A stretch of 64,000 bases of DNA, taken from NCBI GenBank assembly GCA_965261915.1, contig CBDHDW010000013.1, positions 186,001-250,000 of the forward strand, written 5' to 3'. Every line of letters begins with the position of its first letter. Within the stretch, counting starts at the first letter, position 1. This document shows positions 18,817 through 27,852 of this stretch, one piece after another. Under the pieces are notes generated by a model, which was not told the DNA's origin, ran no database searches, and was given only the letters and a program-made list of their open reading frames with translations. This DNA is from JAIBDK01 sp965261915 (lineage in GTDB: Bacteria; Pseudomonadota; Gammaproteobacteria; Arenicellales; Poriferihabitantaceae). The position numbers were made by a program, and so were the translations under genes.

Positions 18817-18845
18817 AACGGAGTCATCTTGACTCCGTTTTTCAT
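18817..18845 (+). terminator. rho-independent terminator after the TRAP binding protein
   Basis: A perfect 10-bp stem AACGGAGTCA / TGACTCCGTT with a 3-nt loop (TCT) is followed directly by TTTTT. It lies 18 bp past the stop of the binding-protein gene. It probably lets the binding protein be made in excess over the permeases encoded downstream, a common arrangement for TRAP operons. Confidence 0.85.
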
Positions 18846-18974
18846 AGCGAATGCTGGTTATTAGAGACTGCGCATGAACCATGCAGATGACGAGAATCTC
18901 TAAAAAGCCCCCTGTCAGAGGGACTGGGGGGGCATGTTTGGGTTCCGCTCTCCGCCTGCGCGAGGACAGGTTTT

Positions 18975-19094
18975 GAGACTGTGCAAAAATATCCTGCCAA
19001 GCCGTGTTATGTGGAAAACCCTTGCGGATTTGGCTGTTTCACTGGGTTCCTGCTTTCGCAGGAACGACGATATTGGATTTTTTGCACGATCTTG
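18975..19094. repeat. MITE- or REP-like palindromic element
   Basis: In the ~350-bp gap between the TRAP binding protein and permeases, a 120-bp unit is bounded by imperfect inverted ends sharing GTGCAAAAA (left 18975-18994, right 19075-19094). It contains a perfect 8-bp stem GTTCCTGC / GCAGGAAC with loop TTTC at 19046-19065. Hairpins of this kind are widespread dispersed repeats. Upstream, 18907-18933 holds a further GC-rich hairpin (GCCCCC / GGGGGC). No coding potential is visible. Confidence 0.5.
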
Positions 19095-19152
19095 TTATTT
19101 CCCTTAGCGCAATTCGGCGGTCGAATTTTGCGCGTAATCGTGATTCGATGTG

Positions 19153-20166
19153 ATGTATAAAAGCCTAACTTCGGTAATGGTGTTGCGCTCGCTCGCAGCA
19201 TTGATGATCGCGCTGTTGGGATTGTTTTTATTCAATAACTATCTGGTTTATTGGTGCGACTGGACTGAATTTTCGGTCACCCTCGTCGCTTTGATGTGGC
19301 TCCCCTCGTCATCCGCATTACCGCCCATATCCACTCACGGCTGGATTCAATTTCTCGGCTACGCGACCATATTGGTTGTAGTGCTGATGCTGGTGCGGCT
19401 CAGCGCAACAAGGTCGTTGCGTGATGATGCGGCTCTGTATGCGCGGCTGGCAGCCTATATCATTCGGGCAGCGTACTGGGCGGTACTCCTGATTGGGCTT
19501 TGCGATATGTTGATTTCCTTTTTGCGGGTAGAGGGCTTTCTCGAAGCCGTGGTCGGGGAAAGGCTGGCAATTCAACTAGGCATACCCGTTTTTCGCGGTA
19601 GCTATGTGCATTATCCGTTGCTGGTGATGTCGCTGGTGATTGCTTGGTTTTCCCGCTCACTCGGCTTTGTCTGGCTGGCAATAGGGGTGGTAATGGCAGA
19701 ATTTCAGGTGGTGATATCGCGTTTCGTGTTTTCCTATGAACAGGTTTTTATGGGCGACCTGATTCGCTTCTGGTATGCCGCGCTATTTCTGTTTGCCAGT
19801 GCCTATACTTTAGCCCAGGAGGGGCATGTCCGGGTGGATGTGCTATACGCCCATTTCAGCAAGCGTGGCAAGGCATTGTCCAATATTATCGGCGCGCTCC
19901 TGCTCGGGCTTCCCCTGTGTTGGACCATCATGCTCTCGGGCATGTCCAGCAAGGGTTCCAGCATCAACAGCCCACTGCTTGGTTTTGAAATTTCCCAGAG
20001 CGGATACGGTATGTATGTCAAATACCTGATGGCCGGTTTCTTGCTGATTTTCGCGGTTTCTATGCTCATCCAGTTTGTCAGCTCGGTGCTGGAAAATGCG
20101 GCCACATTGCAGGATGAGTCGCCACAATCTGCACGGTCAAACGCCCCGATTCATTCGGCTACCTAA
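19153..20166 (+). CDS. TRAP transporter small permease, enlarged DctQ-type
   Basis: Membrane subunit that pairs with the large permease. At ~337 residues it is about twice the usual ~170 of DctQ. Two hydrophobic blocks can be seen: residues ~10-175 with four helices (including LAALMIALLGLFLFNNYLVY) and ~200-325 with the recognisable DctQ core (VISRFVFSYEQVFMGDLIRF, EEGHVRVDVLY-like AQEGHVRVDVLY). The extra N-terminal helices are typical of the TakQ branch. ATG 19153 is used; GTG lies one codon earlier. Its stop is 9 bp before the large permease. Confidence 0.85.
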   Translation: MYKSLTSVMVLRSLAALMIALLGLFLFNNYLVYWCDWTEFSVTLVALMWLPSSSALPPISTHGWIQFLGYATILVVVLMLVRLSATRSLRDDAALYARLAAYIIRAAYWAVLLIGLCDMLISFLRVEGFLEAVVGERLAIQLGIPVFRGSYVHYPLLVMSLVIAWFSRSLGFVWLAIGVVMAEFQVVISRFVFSYEQVFMGDLIRFWYAALFLFASAYTLAQEGHVRVDVLYAHFSKRGKALSNIIGALLLGLPLCWTIMLSGMSSKGSSINSPLLGFEISQSGYGMYVKYLMAGFLLIFAVSMLIQFVSSVLENAATLQDESPQSARSNAPIHSAT

Positions 20167-20175
20167 CGATTGCTT

Positions 20176-22848
20176 ATGGAATTGGTCTTTTTAGCCATTT
20201 TGTTGCTGTTGATGATTCTGGCGTTGACTGCCGGATATCCGGTTGCGTTCGCGCTCCCTGGCTCCTCAATCCTGTCCATTGCGCTGGCGGCATTATGTGG
20301 CTATCTGTTTGCCGGCGACCCCAGTGCTTATTTCGCTCAGGACGGTCCGGTCCAATGGCTCAGCGCAGGAGTCACTAATTTTCGTAGCCTGTATTGGGAT
20401 GTCGAGCGCGATACCCTGATTGCCATTCCGTTATTCGTGTTTATGGGCATTATGTTACAACGCTCAAAAATCGCCGAAGATTTGCTGGTTGCGATGGCGC
20501 AGTTATTTGGCCCGGTTCCTGGTGGACTCGGCATTTCTGTTGTCTTTGTCGGCGCGTTGCTGGCGGCGACCACTGGCATTGTCGGCGCAACCGTCATTGC
20601 CATGGGGCTGATTTCGCTGCCAGCGATGTTGCGCAATAATTACTCCAAGCCACTGGCATGTGGAACCATTTGCGCCTCCGGCACACTTGGTCAAATCATT
20701 CCGCCGTCTATCGTCCTGATTATCCTTGCCGACCAGTTGTCTAACGCGGCCGGGCAGGCAAGCACCCTGCGTAAGTCGGAATACAAGGCTGCCACTGGCG
20801 AGTTCTCGATGCCGTCCGTGCTTGATATTACCTCAGCCAGTGCCGGTGATATGTTTATGGGGGCACTCGTTCCCGGTCTCATTCTGGTGGCACTCTATAT
20901 GGCGTACATATTCATCAGTGCCCTGTTGCGTCCCGGCAGCGCACCGCCAGTGCCTTATGACGGCAAATATAATCGCCAATTTGTGTTGCGTGTGCTGATT
21001 GCGCTGGTGCCGCCATTGTCGCTCATCTTCGTGGTGCTCGGCTCCATCATAATGGGCGTTGCCACCGTCAATCAGGCAGGGGCTATCGGAGCAGTCGGGG
21101 CCATGATTATGGGTAGCTACCGGTTGATGGCAGGCAAGCCCAGAGCGTACCTGCCGGCGATACTCGCCATTGTTGCGACTATTGTTATTTTACTGTTGTT
21201 GAATCTGTTTGAGCTGAATATCAAAAATATCAAAACCGAGCGCGACCGTATTGGTATCGCCTTGGCAGTGGTGGCAGTGACCGTGTTGTTGGTCGCGGTG
21301 ATATGGAGCGCGTGGCGCACCTACATGATTGATGATACCCTGCGTGAGGTCATGGTTGAAACGGCTAAAACAACCTCGATGGTGTTCATTATTCTCATCG
21401 GTGCCGCCATGCTCACCGCGGCGTTTCGTGGCTTTGGCGGCGAGCATTTGGTACGCGAGTTCCTGACCGGATTGCCGGGTGGATTCTGGACTCAGTTCAT
21501 TGTTGTTATGATGGTCATTTTTCTGCTCGGCTTCTTTCTCGATTTTATCGAAATCGCGGTTGTCGTGGTGCCCATAGTCGCGCCCATTTTATTGGCAGAC
21601 CCGGCGGCAAATGTGACCGCAGTCTGGCTCGGGGTGATGATTGGATTGAATATCCAAACTTCATTTTTAACTCCACCATTTGGGTTTGCGCTGTTTTATC
21701 TGCGTGGTGTGGCATCGGTAAAAGTCAAGACGACACATATCTATAAAGGCGCGGTGGCGTTTATCGTATTGCAGTTGGTCGCTCTCGTCATCGTTGGTTA
21801 TTTTCCGGCACTGGTCAATTATATGCCCTATCGTACCCACCTGACATCGGAAACCGCGCCGCCGCCAGTCAATCCGAAATTACAGCTTTGCCTGGAGCGC
21901 AGAGTATTCGCCGAATACCGCAACCACCGTGCCGACATAATCAATGCCATCGACCGAGCGCGCATTTTAGATTTATCGCTTCTGCCCGAGGAATATCGCA
22001 CTGCGCTGGCTGATAGTTTTGTCAAGGCGGCGGCGACCTTTGACATGGTTGCGCGAATTGATGCCGCCGAGTCGGTGCTGGACGATTATGTCGACAGTTA
22101 TACTCCGCTTCAGCGCACAGTCAGGCGCATCCGTATCGAGATTAGAAAAATCGAACGAAACCTCGAGCAGATTGAAACCCGCTATCAAAGACTAAGACGC
22201 AATCCGGACACGGTGCAACAGCAACTGGAACCGCTGGAACAGGAAATCGCCCGCTTACAGCAGAGTAAACAAGCGTTACTGGATCGTATTCCGAGCAACT
22301 GGGTCAGCGCAAAAGCAACCTATACCGAGCTTACCGAAGCGGATAAAAAAGCCCGTCAGAGTTACCGCAGAAATGTCGATGATGCGTTTGAACCGCTCAT
22401 CAATATCCGCAAGGTGATACAGCAAAATGAGGCGCTGGCGGCATTGAAAACGGCGTTAATAGATATCGAAAACATTATTGCCGTCCCCCTGAGCGCACCA
22501 GCAAGCGCGAAAATTAAACAATTAGAAAACGCATTCAGCGACCTCAGCGGCAGCCACCATATCAAATCAAAACTATCGAAATTACGCCGTGAACTAAAAG
22601 ATGCTAGCCCTGATAGCCAAAGCCTAAACAAAGCGAACGCGCTATTACAACAAGCCATCACCCTATTCAACACAGAAGTCGAATGGCGCAGAGCGGCAGA
22701 AAAAACACTGCTGCCGTCTCTCAACCAATATAACGCGGCAATAAAAAGCACCATCGGTATTCGTTTGCAAAACCGCCTGACCACCGAGCAAGCAAAAGAC
22801 ATCGCCGCTTGCCAGTCAATCCATCGTGATATTTCTCTGGCGTTTTAA
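20176..22848 (+). CDS. TRAP transporter large permease with long coiled-coil tail
   Basis: Transport subunit of the TRAP system. About 890 residues against ~430 for a plain DctM. The membrane part (to ~residue 560) holds DctM motifs: AIPLFVFMGIMLQRSKIAED, GATVIAMGLISLPAML, CASGTLGQIIPPSI and NIQTSFLTPPFGFALFYLRG, with the enlarged mid-section of the TakM branch. Residues ~590-890 form a soluble, highly charged helical region with heptad-like segments (RRIRIEIRKIERNLEQIETR, LEPLEQEIARLQQSKQALLD). I do not recognise this tail. GC-rich codon use through TRAP genes differs from neighbours. ATG 20176. Confidence 0.88.
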   Translation: MELVFLAILLLLMILALTAGYPVAFALPGSSILSIALAALCGYLFAGDPSAYFAQDGPVQWLSAGVTNFRSLYWDVERDTLIAIPLFVFMGIMLQRSKIAEDLLVAMAQLFGPVPGGLGISVVFVGALLAATTGIVGATVIAMGLISLPAMLRNNYSKPLACGTICASGTLGQIIPPSIVLIILADQLSNAAGQASTLRKSEYKAATGEFSMPSVLDITSASAGDMFMGALVPGLILVALYMAYIFISALLRPGSAPPVPYDGKYNRQFVLRVLIALVPPLSLIFVVLGSIIMGVATVNQAGAIGAVGAMIMGSYRLMAGKPRAYLPAILAIVATIVILLLLNLFELNIKNIKTERDRIGIALAVVAVTVLLVAVIWSAWRTYMIDDTLREVMVETAKTTSMVFIILIGAAMLTAAFRGFGGEHLVREFLTGLPGGFWTQFIVVMMVIFLLGFFLDFIEIAVVVVPIVAPILLADPAANVTAVWLGVMIGLNIQTSFLTPPFGFALFYLRGVASVKVKTTHIYKGAVAFIVLQLVALVIVGYFPALVNYMPYRTHLTSETAPPPVNPKLQLCLERRVFAEYRNHRADIINAIDRARILDLSLLPEEYRTALADSFVKAAATFDMVARIDAAESVLDDYVDSYTPLQRTVRRIRIEIRKIERNLEQIETRYQRLRRNPDTVQQQLEPLEQEIARLQQSKQALLDRIPSNWVSAKATYTELTEADKKARQSYRRNVDDAFEPLINIRKVIQQNEALAALKTALIDIENIIAVPLSAPASAKIKQLENAFSDLSGSHHIKSKLSKLRRELKDASPDSQSLNKANALLQQAITLFNTEVEWRRAAEKTLLPSLNQYNAAIKSTIGIRLQNRLTTEQAKDIAACQSIHRDISLAF

Positions 22849-23007
22849 GCGGTTTTTGTGATGGGCTTAATGAGTGGCTATCGGGCAGACTATTGCAAAA
22901 AATATCGGAAAATAGTAAAAAAAGTATTGACGAGAAACCTTTGCATAAATCTGCCCAGGCATCGCTAAAATGGTGTTTATTCAAATAAACCATGAGGATA
23001 GCGTCAC

Positions 23008-23399
23008 ATGTATTGGAAACAAACCGCCCAATATATCAGTTGACCGGCTATGGTAAGGGTTATCGGCTGCGTGGGGCAACGGCTCGGTGAACTCGCCGCG
23101 CCGCCATTACTATCTGTCAAGACTTTAACGGTTCAGTTACCTTGCTGCACAAAGGCAAAATTCTGACCTACCGAACACTCCAAAAAGGAGAGACTGGCGT
23201 TACGATTGCCGATGGCAACAGCGTTCATAACCACGCCGATAAAGCCCTTCACCGACAACAAAAATCCGCATGGAGACCCGCACCAGACCATCCTCAGGCG
23301 GCGACCATTCACCCGTTGTCCAACCAGCACCGCCCCATAATGAATATAAAAAGGGGACATTTAAACTTTGGGTTGACAGCACGGAACTAAGTAAATGTC
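23008..23399 (+). repeat. IS remnant, right copy flanking the TRAP operon
   Basis: This lies in the 564-bp stretch 22849-23412. It seems to hold a decayed transposase: a possible start at 23008 (MYWKQTAQYIS then stop), and near 23110-23388 a frame with TLLHKGKILTYRTLQKGE and AWRPAPDHPQ, resembling C-terminal ends of some IS transposases, closing with MNIKRGHLNF. Segments 23037-23077 and 23301-23379 recur at 17.4 kb in the same orientation. I cannot name the IS family with confidence. The gap 22849-23007 contains only A/T-rich sequence with a possible TTGACG box at 22927. Confidence 0.65.
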
Positions 23400-23412
23400 G
23401 GTTCCTGAGAGG

Positions 23413-26040
23413 TTAAGACCGGGCTTTTTTCCTGGCATGGCGTTTGCCCAATAGCTGGTTTAATTCGTACAGGAGATCCAGTGCTTCACGGGGGGTTGTA
23501 TCGTCTGCAGAAAATGCCTTGAGCCTGGCAATCACCGCTTGTTCTTCAGGCCGGTTTTCTGGAAACAGGCTGGCCTGAGGAGGGGGTGCTTTTTTCGTTT
23601 TATTTTTGGTGCCTGCATAGTGATCTTCCAGATTGTGCAATTTTGCACGAGACTCTTCGATGACATGATCCGGAACTCCTGCAAGACGAGCGACCTGTAA
23701 TCCGTAACTTTGGCTGGCTGGGCCTTTTTTCACGCTGTACAGGAAAACGATGTCGCTGCCGTGTTCCACAGCATCCAAATGGACGTTGGAAAGTCCAGCA
23801 GCATGCTCTGCCAGGGCGGTGAGTTCAAAATAGTGTGTAGAAAACAGACTGAAAGATTTTACTCGGCCGGCAAGATCATTAGCACACGCCCAGGCAAGGG
23901 CCAGACCGTCAAAAGTGCTGGTTCCACGGCCAATCTCATCTACTATTACCAGACTGTTTTCTGATGCGTTCCTGAGTATGTGTGCCATCTCAGTCATTTC
24001 CACCATGAAGGTGGAGCGGCCACCTGCGAGATCATCTGCCGCTCCAATGCGTGTAAATATGCGATCAATCGGGCCAATTTTTACGGATTTTGCCGGTACA
24101 TAGCAGCCGGTATGAGTCAGTAATGTAATAATCGCGACTTGCCGCATGTAGGTACTTTTCCCACCCATATTAGGCCCGGTTATAATTTGCATTCGGAGTT
24201 TTTGGTCAAGTTGCGTGGTGTTTGCAATAAATTTGCTATCCAGAACCTGTTCGACCACAGGGTGACGGCCATCGATGATTTCCAGACAGCTCGATTCACT
24301 CAGTGCAGGTCGATTGAGATTGAGCCTCAGCGCAGAATGGGAGAAATTTGCAAGCACATCTATTTCGGCGATGGCGTTGGCGCAGTCGAGAAGCGGGTTA
24401 ACAAAGGCTTCGAGTTTCTTCAACAGCTGATCGTATAACCATTTCTCTCGAGCCAGCGACTTGCTTTTCGCGCTCAGAATACGGTCCTCGAATTGTTTCA
24501 GCTCCTCGGTAACGAATCGTTCAGCGTTTTTAATGGTTTGCCGACGAACATAGTGCTCAGGCACTTCATTTGATTGCGACCGTGGCAGTTCGATATAGTA
24601 TCCGTGCACACGGTTATAACGAACACGTAAATTTGCCACACCGGTGTTCTGTTTTTCCTGTTCCTCCAGCGCAAGTAAAAATTCATTGGAATCGCGCTGA
24701 AGGTGACGCAGTTCCCTCAGTTCTTCGTCGTAGTCATCTTTAAGTACACCGCCATCCCGAATCAGACTGGGAGGATCATCTTTAACGGCTGATTCCAGCA
24801 GCTTCCAGATTTCAGGGTCTATTGTTAGGTGTACTGCAAGGTCGTGTACTCGATGCGAAGCACTATTCTCGAGCAGTATGCGTGTTTGGGGAATCGTATC
24901 AGCTGCAATTTTTAATCGAACGAGATCCCGTGGACGCGCAGTTTTCATTGCGACTCGAGCCAGTATACGTTCTAGATCACCAATCTGGCTGAGCTGATCG
25001 CGAACATCCTGAAATTGGTGATTTCCCAGCAGCCAGTCAATGGCGTCATGACGGTTTCTCAAAACCATATGATCGCGAATCGGATTATTAAACCATCGCC
25101 GAATCATTCGCGCGCCCATAGGCGTCTTACATTGATCCAGAAGTCCGACAAGTGAAAGCTCAGTAGAACCATCCTGGGTTATTTCAATTTCCAAATTTTT
25201 CCTGCTAATCGGATCGATGATCAGGTGCTGATCTTCACGTTCAAACTCGATACTTCGAATATGTGATGTCGCGTCACCGTGTAAATCCCGTATATATTGA
25301 ACCAGCGCGCCAGCTGCGCGGGTAGCGACAGGAAAGCTTGAACAGTCAAAAGAATCAAGATTTTGAGCTCCAAACAATTCACAAAGAATATTGTTTGCAC
25401 GATCCTTCTCAAAGTACCACTCGGGTATCTCGGTTGTGAGATTCTCACCAGTCTTATCCGGTAGGTTATCCGGCAAGAGAATTTCTGCCGGATTTAACCG
25501 GAAGACATTTTCCAACGGAACGACCGACAATGGATACTGATAACCCTTAAATCTTGCGCTTGATATTTCCAGTGTCGCTATGCCAACAATATCCTGTTCA
25601 ATGCAGACGGCCGCAGTGATATTTTCTTCGCGATCTGCAAGTAAATTTTCCTCAGTCAAAGTCCCCGGCGTAATGACACGTACCACTTTTCTTTCTACCG
25701 GGCCTTTGGAAGTGGCGGGGTCTCCAATTTGTTCGCATATCGCGACGGATATTTTCAGTTTAACGAGTTTGGCGAGATATTGATCAACACTATGGTAGGG
25801 GACACCTGCCATTGGAATGGGTGATCCGGCAGATTTTCCCCTTGCCGTTAACGTGATATCCAGTAGTTTTGCTACCTTTTCAGCGTCATCATAGAACAAT
25901 TCATAAAAATCGCCCATTCGATAAAGTAACAGCGTATCGGGATACTCGGCTTTAATGCCGAGGTACTGCTTCATCATTGGCGTATGATTATCGCCTGACG
26001 CGACCTTACTGGTCTTCACGGTTTGTGTTGGCTCAGCCAT
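23413..26040 (-). CDS. mutS: DNA mismatch repair protein MutS
   Basis: Recognises mismatches and recruits MutL. 875 residues, normal. The N-terminal mismatch-binding domain has the F-x-E loop (YRMGDFYELFYDDAEK). The central lever/clamp domains are intact, and the ATPase has Walker A GPNMGGKSTYMRQ, Walker B VIVDEIGRGTSTFDGLALAW and the FSTHYFELT switch. ATG 26040 is 8 bp after the suhB stop, so the two are probably co-transcribed. The gene appears intact, so pseudogene build-up here is not explained by loss of MutS. Confidence 0.97.
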   Translation of the reverse strand: MAEPTQTVKTSKVASGDNHTPMMKQYLGIKAEYPDTLLLYRMGDFYELFYDDAEKVAKLLDITLTARGKSAGSPIPMAGVPYHSVDQYLAKLVKLKISVAICEQIGDPATSKGPVERKVVRVITPGTLTEENLLADREENITAAVCIEQDIVGIATLEISSARFKGYQYPLSVVPLENVFRLNPAEILLPDNLPDKTGENLTTEIPEWYFEKDRANNILCELFGAQNLDSFDCSSFPVATRAAGALVQYIRDLHGDATSHIRSIEFEREDQHLIIDPISRKNLEIEITQDGSTELSLVGLLDQCKTPMGARMIRRWFNNPIRDHMVLRNRHDAIDWLLGNHQFQDVRDQLSQIGDLERILARVAMKTARPRDLVRLKIAADTIPQTRILLENSASHRVHDLAVHLTIDPEIWKLLESAVKDDPPSLIRDGGVLKDDYDEELRELRHLQRDSNEFLLALEEQEKQNTGVANLRVRYNRVHGYYIELPRSQSNEVPEHYVRRQTIKNAERFVTEELKQFEDRILSAKSKSLAREKWLYDQLLKKLEAFVNPLLDCANAIAEIDVLANFSHSALRLNLNRPALSESSCLEIIDGRHPVVEQVLDSKFIANTTQLDQKLRMQIITGPNMGGKSTYMRQVAIITLLTHTGCYVPAKSVKIGPIDRIFTRIGAADDLAGGRSTFMVEMTEMAHILRNASENSLVIVDEIGRGTSTFDGLALAWACANDLAGRVKSFSLFSTHYFELTALAEHAAGLSNVHLDAVEHGSDIVFLYSVKKGPASQSYGLQVARLAGVPDHVIEESRAKLHNLEDHYAGTKNKTKKAPPPQASLFPENRPEEQAVIARLKAFSADDTTPREALDLLYELNQLLGKRHARKKARS

Positions 26041-26048
26041 ACTATGGG

Positions 26049-26858
26049 CTAGAATTTGCCGTTGGTTTCCGTTTTGATAATGGCGAGCAGGTCGGTGAAA
26101 ATATGCGGATTGGCGGCAAGTATATTTCCGGATTCCATAAAATTCTGTTCGCCATCAAAATCCGCTACAAGACCGCGAGCCTCGCGTACCAACAGACTGC
26201 CGGCGGCAATATCCCAGGGTTTCAGGCTGGGTTCCCAAAAAGCATCGGTACGACCGCTGGCAACGTATGCAAGGTCGAGTGCTGCGGAACCCGAGTGACG
26301 AATGCCACCGGACTTTCGAACCACAGCGTTAAAACAATTTAACCAGGCATCAAAATTTACTTGATCTCGAGCCGGGTATCCTGTCGTTACAATGCTTTGT
26401 CTGACCACATTATGCGCACTGGTACGGATTCGTTTTCCATTTAGCTGCGCACCCTGATTTCGAGAAGCAGTATAAATTTCGTTACGTAAAGGATCATAAA
26501 TAACGGCATGTTCCATAACGCCTTTTTTACGTACTCCTATTGATACCGCGAAGTCAGGGTGGCCGTGGAGAAAGTTGGTGGTGCCATCGAGGGGATCAAT
26601 AACCCATTGAAATTCATCGGATGTACTGTCAGCGGATGTTTTATCGCTGCCACTTTCCTCGGCAAGAATCTGATGATTCGGGTAAAGGTATTGAATCGTA
26701 TCTACAATTTCGTCTTCTGCCATTCGGTCGACTTCTGTGACGAAATCATTGCGTCCTTTTTTCTCAACTGCGAGACGGTCAATTTGGTCAATATAACGCA
26801 GAATGATATTTCCAGCCTGACGTGCAGCCTTGATACCGATGTTTACAATGGGGTCCAC
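26049..26858 (-). CDS. suhB: inositol-1-monophosphatase family protein
   Basis: Mg-dependent sugar phosphatase; in E. coli SuhB also assists rRNA transcription antitermination. 269 residues from GTG 26858, which has AGGAACC upstream. Family motifs: GRNDFVTEVDRMAE, LAEESG, the metal site WVIDPLDGTTNFLHGHPDFA, and WEPSLKPWDIAAGSLLVREA. It is divergent from trmJ (starts 85 bp apart), the common suhB-trmJ arrangement in gammaproteobacteria, and lies just upstream of mutS. Confidence 0.94.
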   Translation of the reverse strand: MDPIVNIGIKAARQAGNIILRYIDQIDRLAVEKKGRNDFVTEVDRMAEDEIVDTIQYLYPNHQILAEESGSDKTSADSTSDEFQWVIDPLDGTTNFLHGHPDFAVSIGVRKKGVMEHAVIYDPLRNEIYTASRNQGAQLNGKRIRTSAHNVVRQSIVTTGYPARDQVNFDAWLNCFNAVVRKSGGIRHSGSAALDLAYVASGRTDAFWEPSLKPWDIAAGSLLVREARGLVADFDGEQNFMESGNILAANPHIFTDLLAIIKTETNGKF

Positions 26859-26943
26859 TGGGGTTCCTCTAAAAAATTAAGATTTATTCATTCATAAATC
26901 ACATTCCCATATAAGAGCGGATAAGGCAGAATCGCCGGCAAGA

Positions 26944-27672
26944 ATGAAACTGCTGAATTATATCCGAGTCGTGCTGGTTGAACCTACCCATCCAGGCAAT
27001 ATTGGCGCCACTGCGAGGGCAATGGGTAACATGGGGGTTTCAAATCTGGTATTGGTTAATCCTGCTGACTTTCCCAGTCCAATTGCTAATGCCCGTGCTT
27101 CTGGTGCAGATCAGATACTCGAAGCCGCGACAGTCTGCGAATCGCTGGATGAATCGCTAAAGGACTGTACGCTGGTATTGGGTACAACTGCCCGAGACAG
27201 ATCCATTGAATGGCCTGCAATGACGCCATGGGCTGCTATGCAGGCTGCAAAGCAGCGCCTGTCGGACTCTCCTGTGGCGATTGTGTTTGGTCGCGAAAGC
27301 AGCGGCCTAACCAATTCTGAACTGGACCGCTGCCACCATCACATTCGAATACCTGTGGAGGATTCGTTCTCTTCCCTGAATCTCGGATCTGCGGTTACGG
27401 TAATGCTTTATGAATTGCGTAAAGCCATGATTGAATCCGCAAGCAATGTCGACAATTCACTGGCAAGTGAGGGGTTTGCCAGTACTGATCAGCTACAGGG
27501 GTATTACCAGCATCTGGAGTCGGTTTTAACCAGCATTGAATTTATCGACGGCAGGTCATCCAACCTTATGAGAAAGTTAATTCGGTTGTTTAATCGGGCA
27601 CATCCCACAAAAGAAGAAATCAATATACTGCGGGGAATTTTATCGTCTATCGAATACCAGAACCGAAAATGA
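26944..27672 (+). CDS. trmJ: tRNA (cytidine/uridine-2'-O)-methyltransferase TrmJ
   Basis: SPOUT-fold SAM-dependent 2'-O-methylation of tRNA position 32. 242 residues. Motifs: VEPTHPGNIGATARAMGNMG, VFGRESSGLTNSELDRC and the knot-forming SLNLGSAVTVMLYELRKA. ATG 26944 is clear. Located divergent to suhB. Three bases past its stop lies the end of a convergent GNAT fragment. Confidence 0.95.
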   Translation: MKLLNYIRVVLVEPTHPGNIGATARAMGNMGVSNLVLVNPADFPSPIANARASGADQILEAATVCESLDESLKDCTLVLGTTARDRSIEWPAMTPWAAMQAAKQRLSDSPVAIVFGRESSGLTNSELDRCHHHIRIPVEDSFSSLNLGSAVTVMLYELRKAMIESASNVDNSLASEGFASTDQLQGYYQHLESVLTSIEFIDGRSSNLMRKLIRLFNRAHPTKEEINILRGILSSIEYQNRK

Positions 27673-27675
27673 GCG

Positions 27676-27852
27676 TTATCTCATTTCCATTTCGTATGTA
27701 TTCCACAGGGTTTTGCCAGAAAGCTTATCGTACAAACCGCGTGCCCGATAGTTGTCGTCTGCGGTAATCCATCGTATTCTGGGCCATCCCCGCCGCCGTG
27801 TATCGCCGTGCCGAAAGATTTGTTCGGCGTGTTTTTCATCACTTGGCAGGCT
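27676..27852 (-). pseudogene. C-terminal remnant of a GNAT acetyltransferase
   Basis: A 58-codon minus-strand frame without a start codon reads RIRWITADDNYRARGLYDKL and LWNTYEMEMR before TAA. The W-x-T-x-x-x-N-x-x-A-R-x-L-Y-D pattern is the C-terminal acetyl-CoA-binding end of many GNAT acetyltransferases. The N-terminal two thirds are missing, replaced by the end of the dehydrogenase gene on the same strand. It happens to be in frame with that gene, directly after its stop, which I regard as chance. Confidence 0.7.

Noticed and set aside
19046..19065. Hairpin GTTCCTGC/GCAGGAAC as a terminator
   Set aside because: No T-run follows and it lies inside a repeat element; the real terminator is at 18817.
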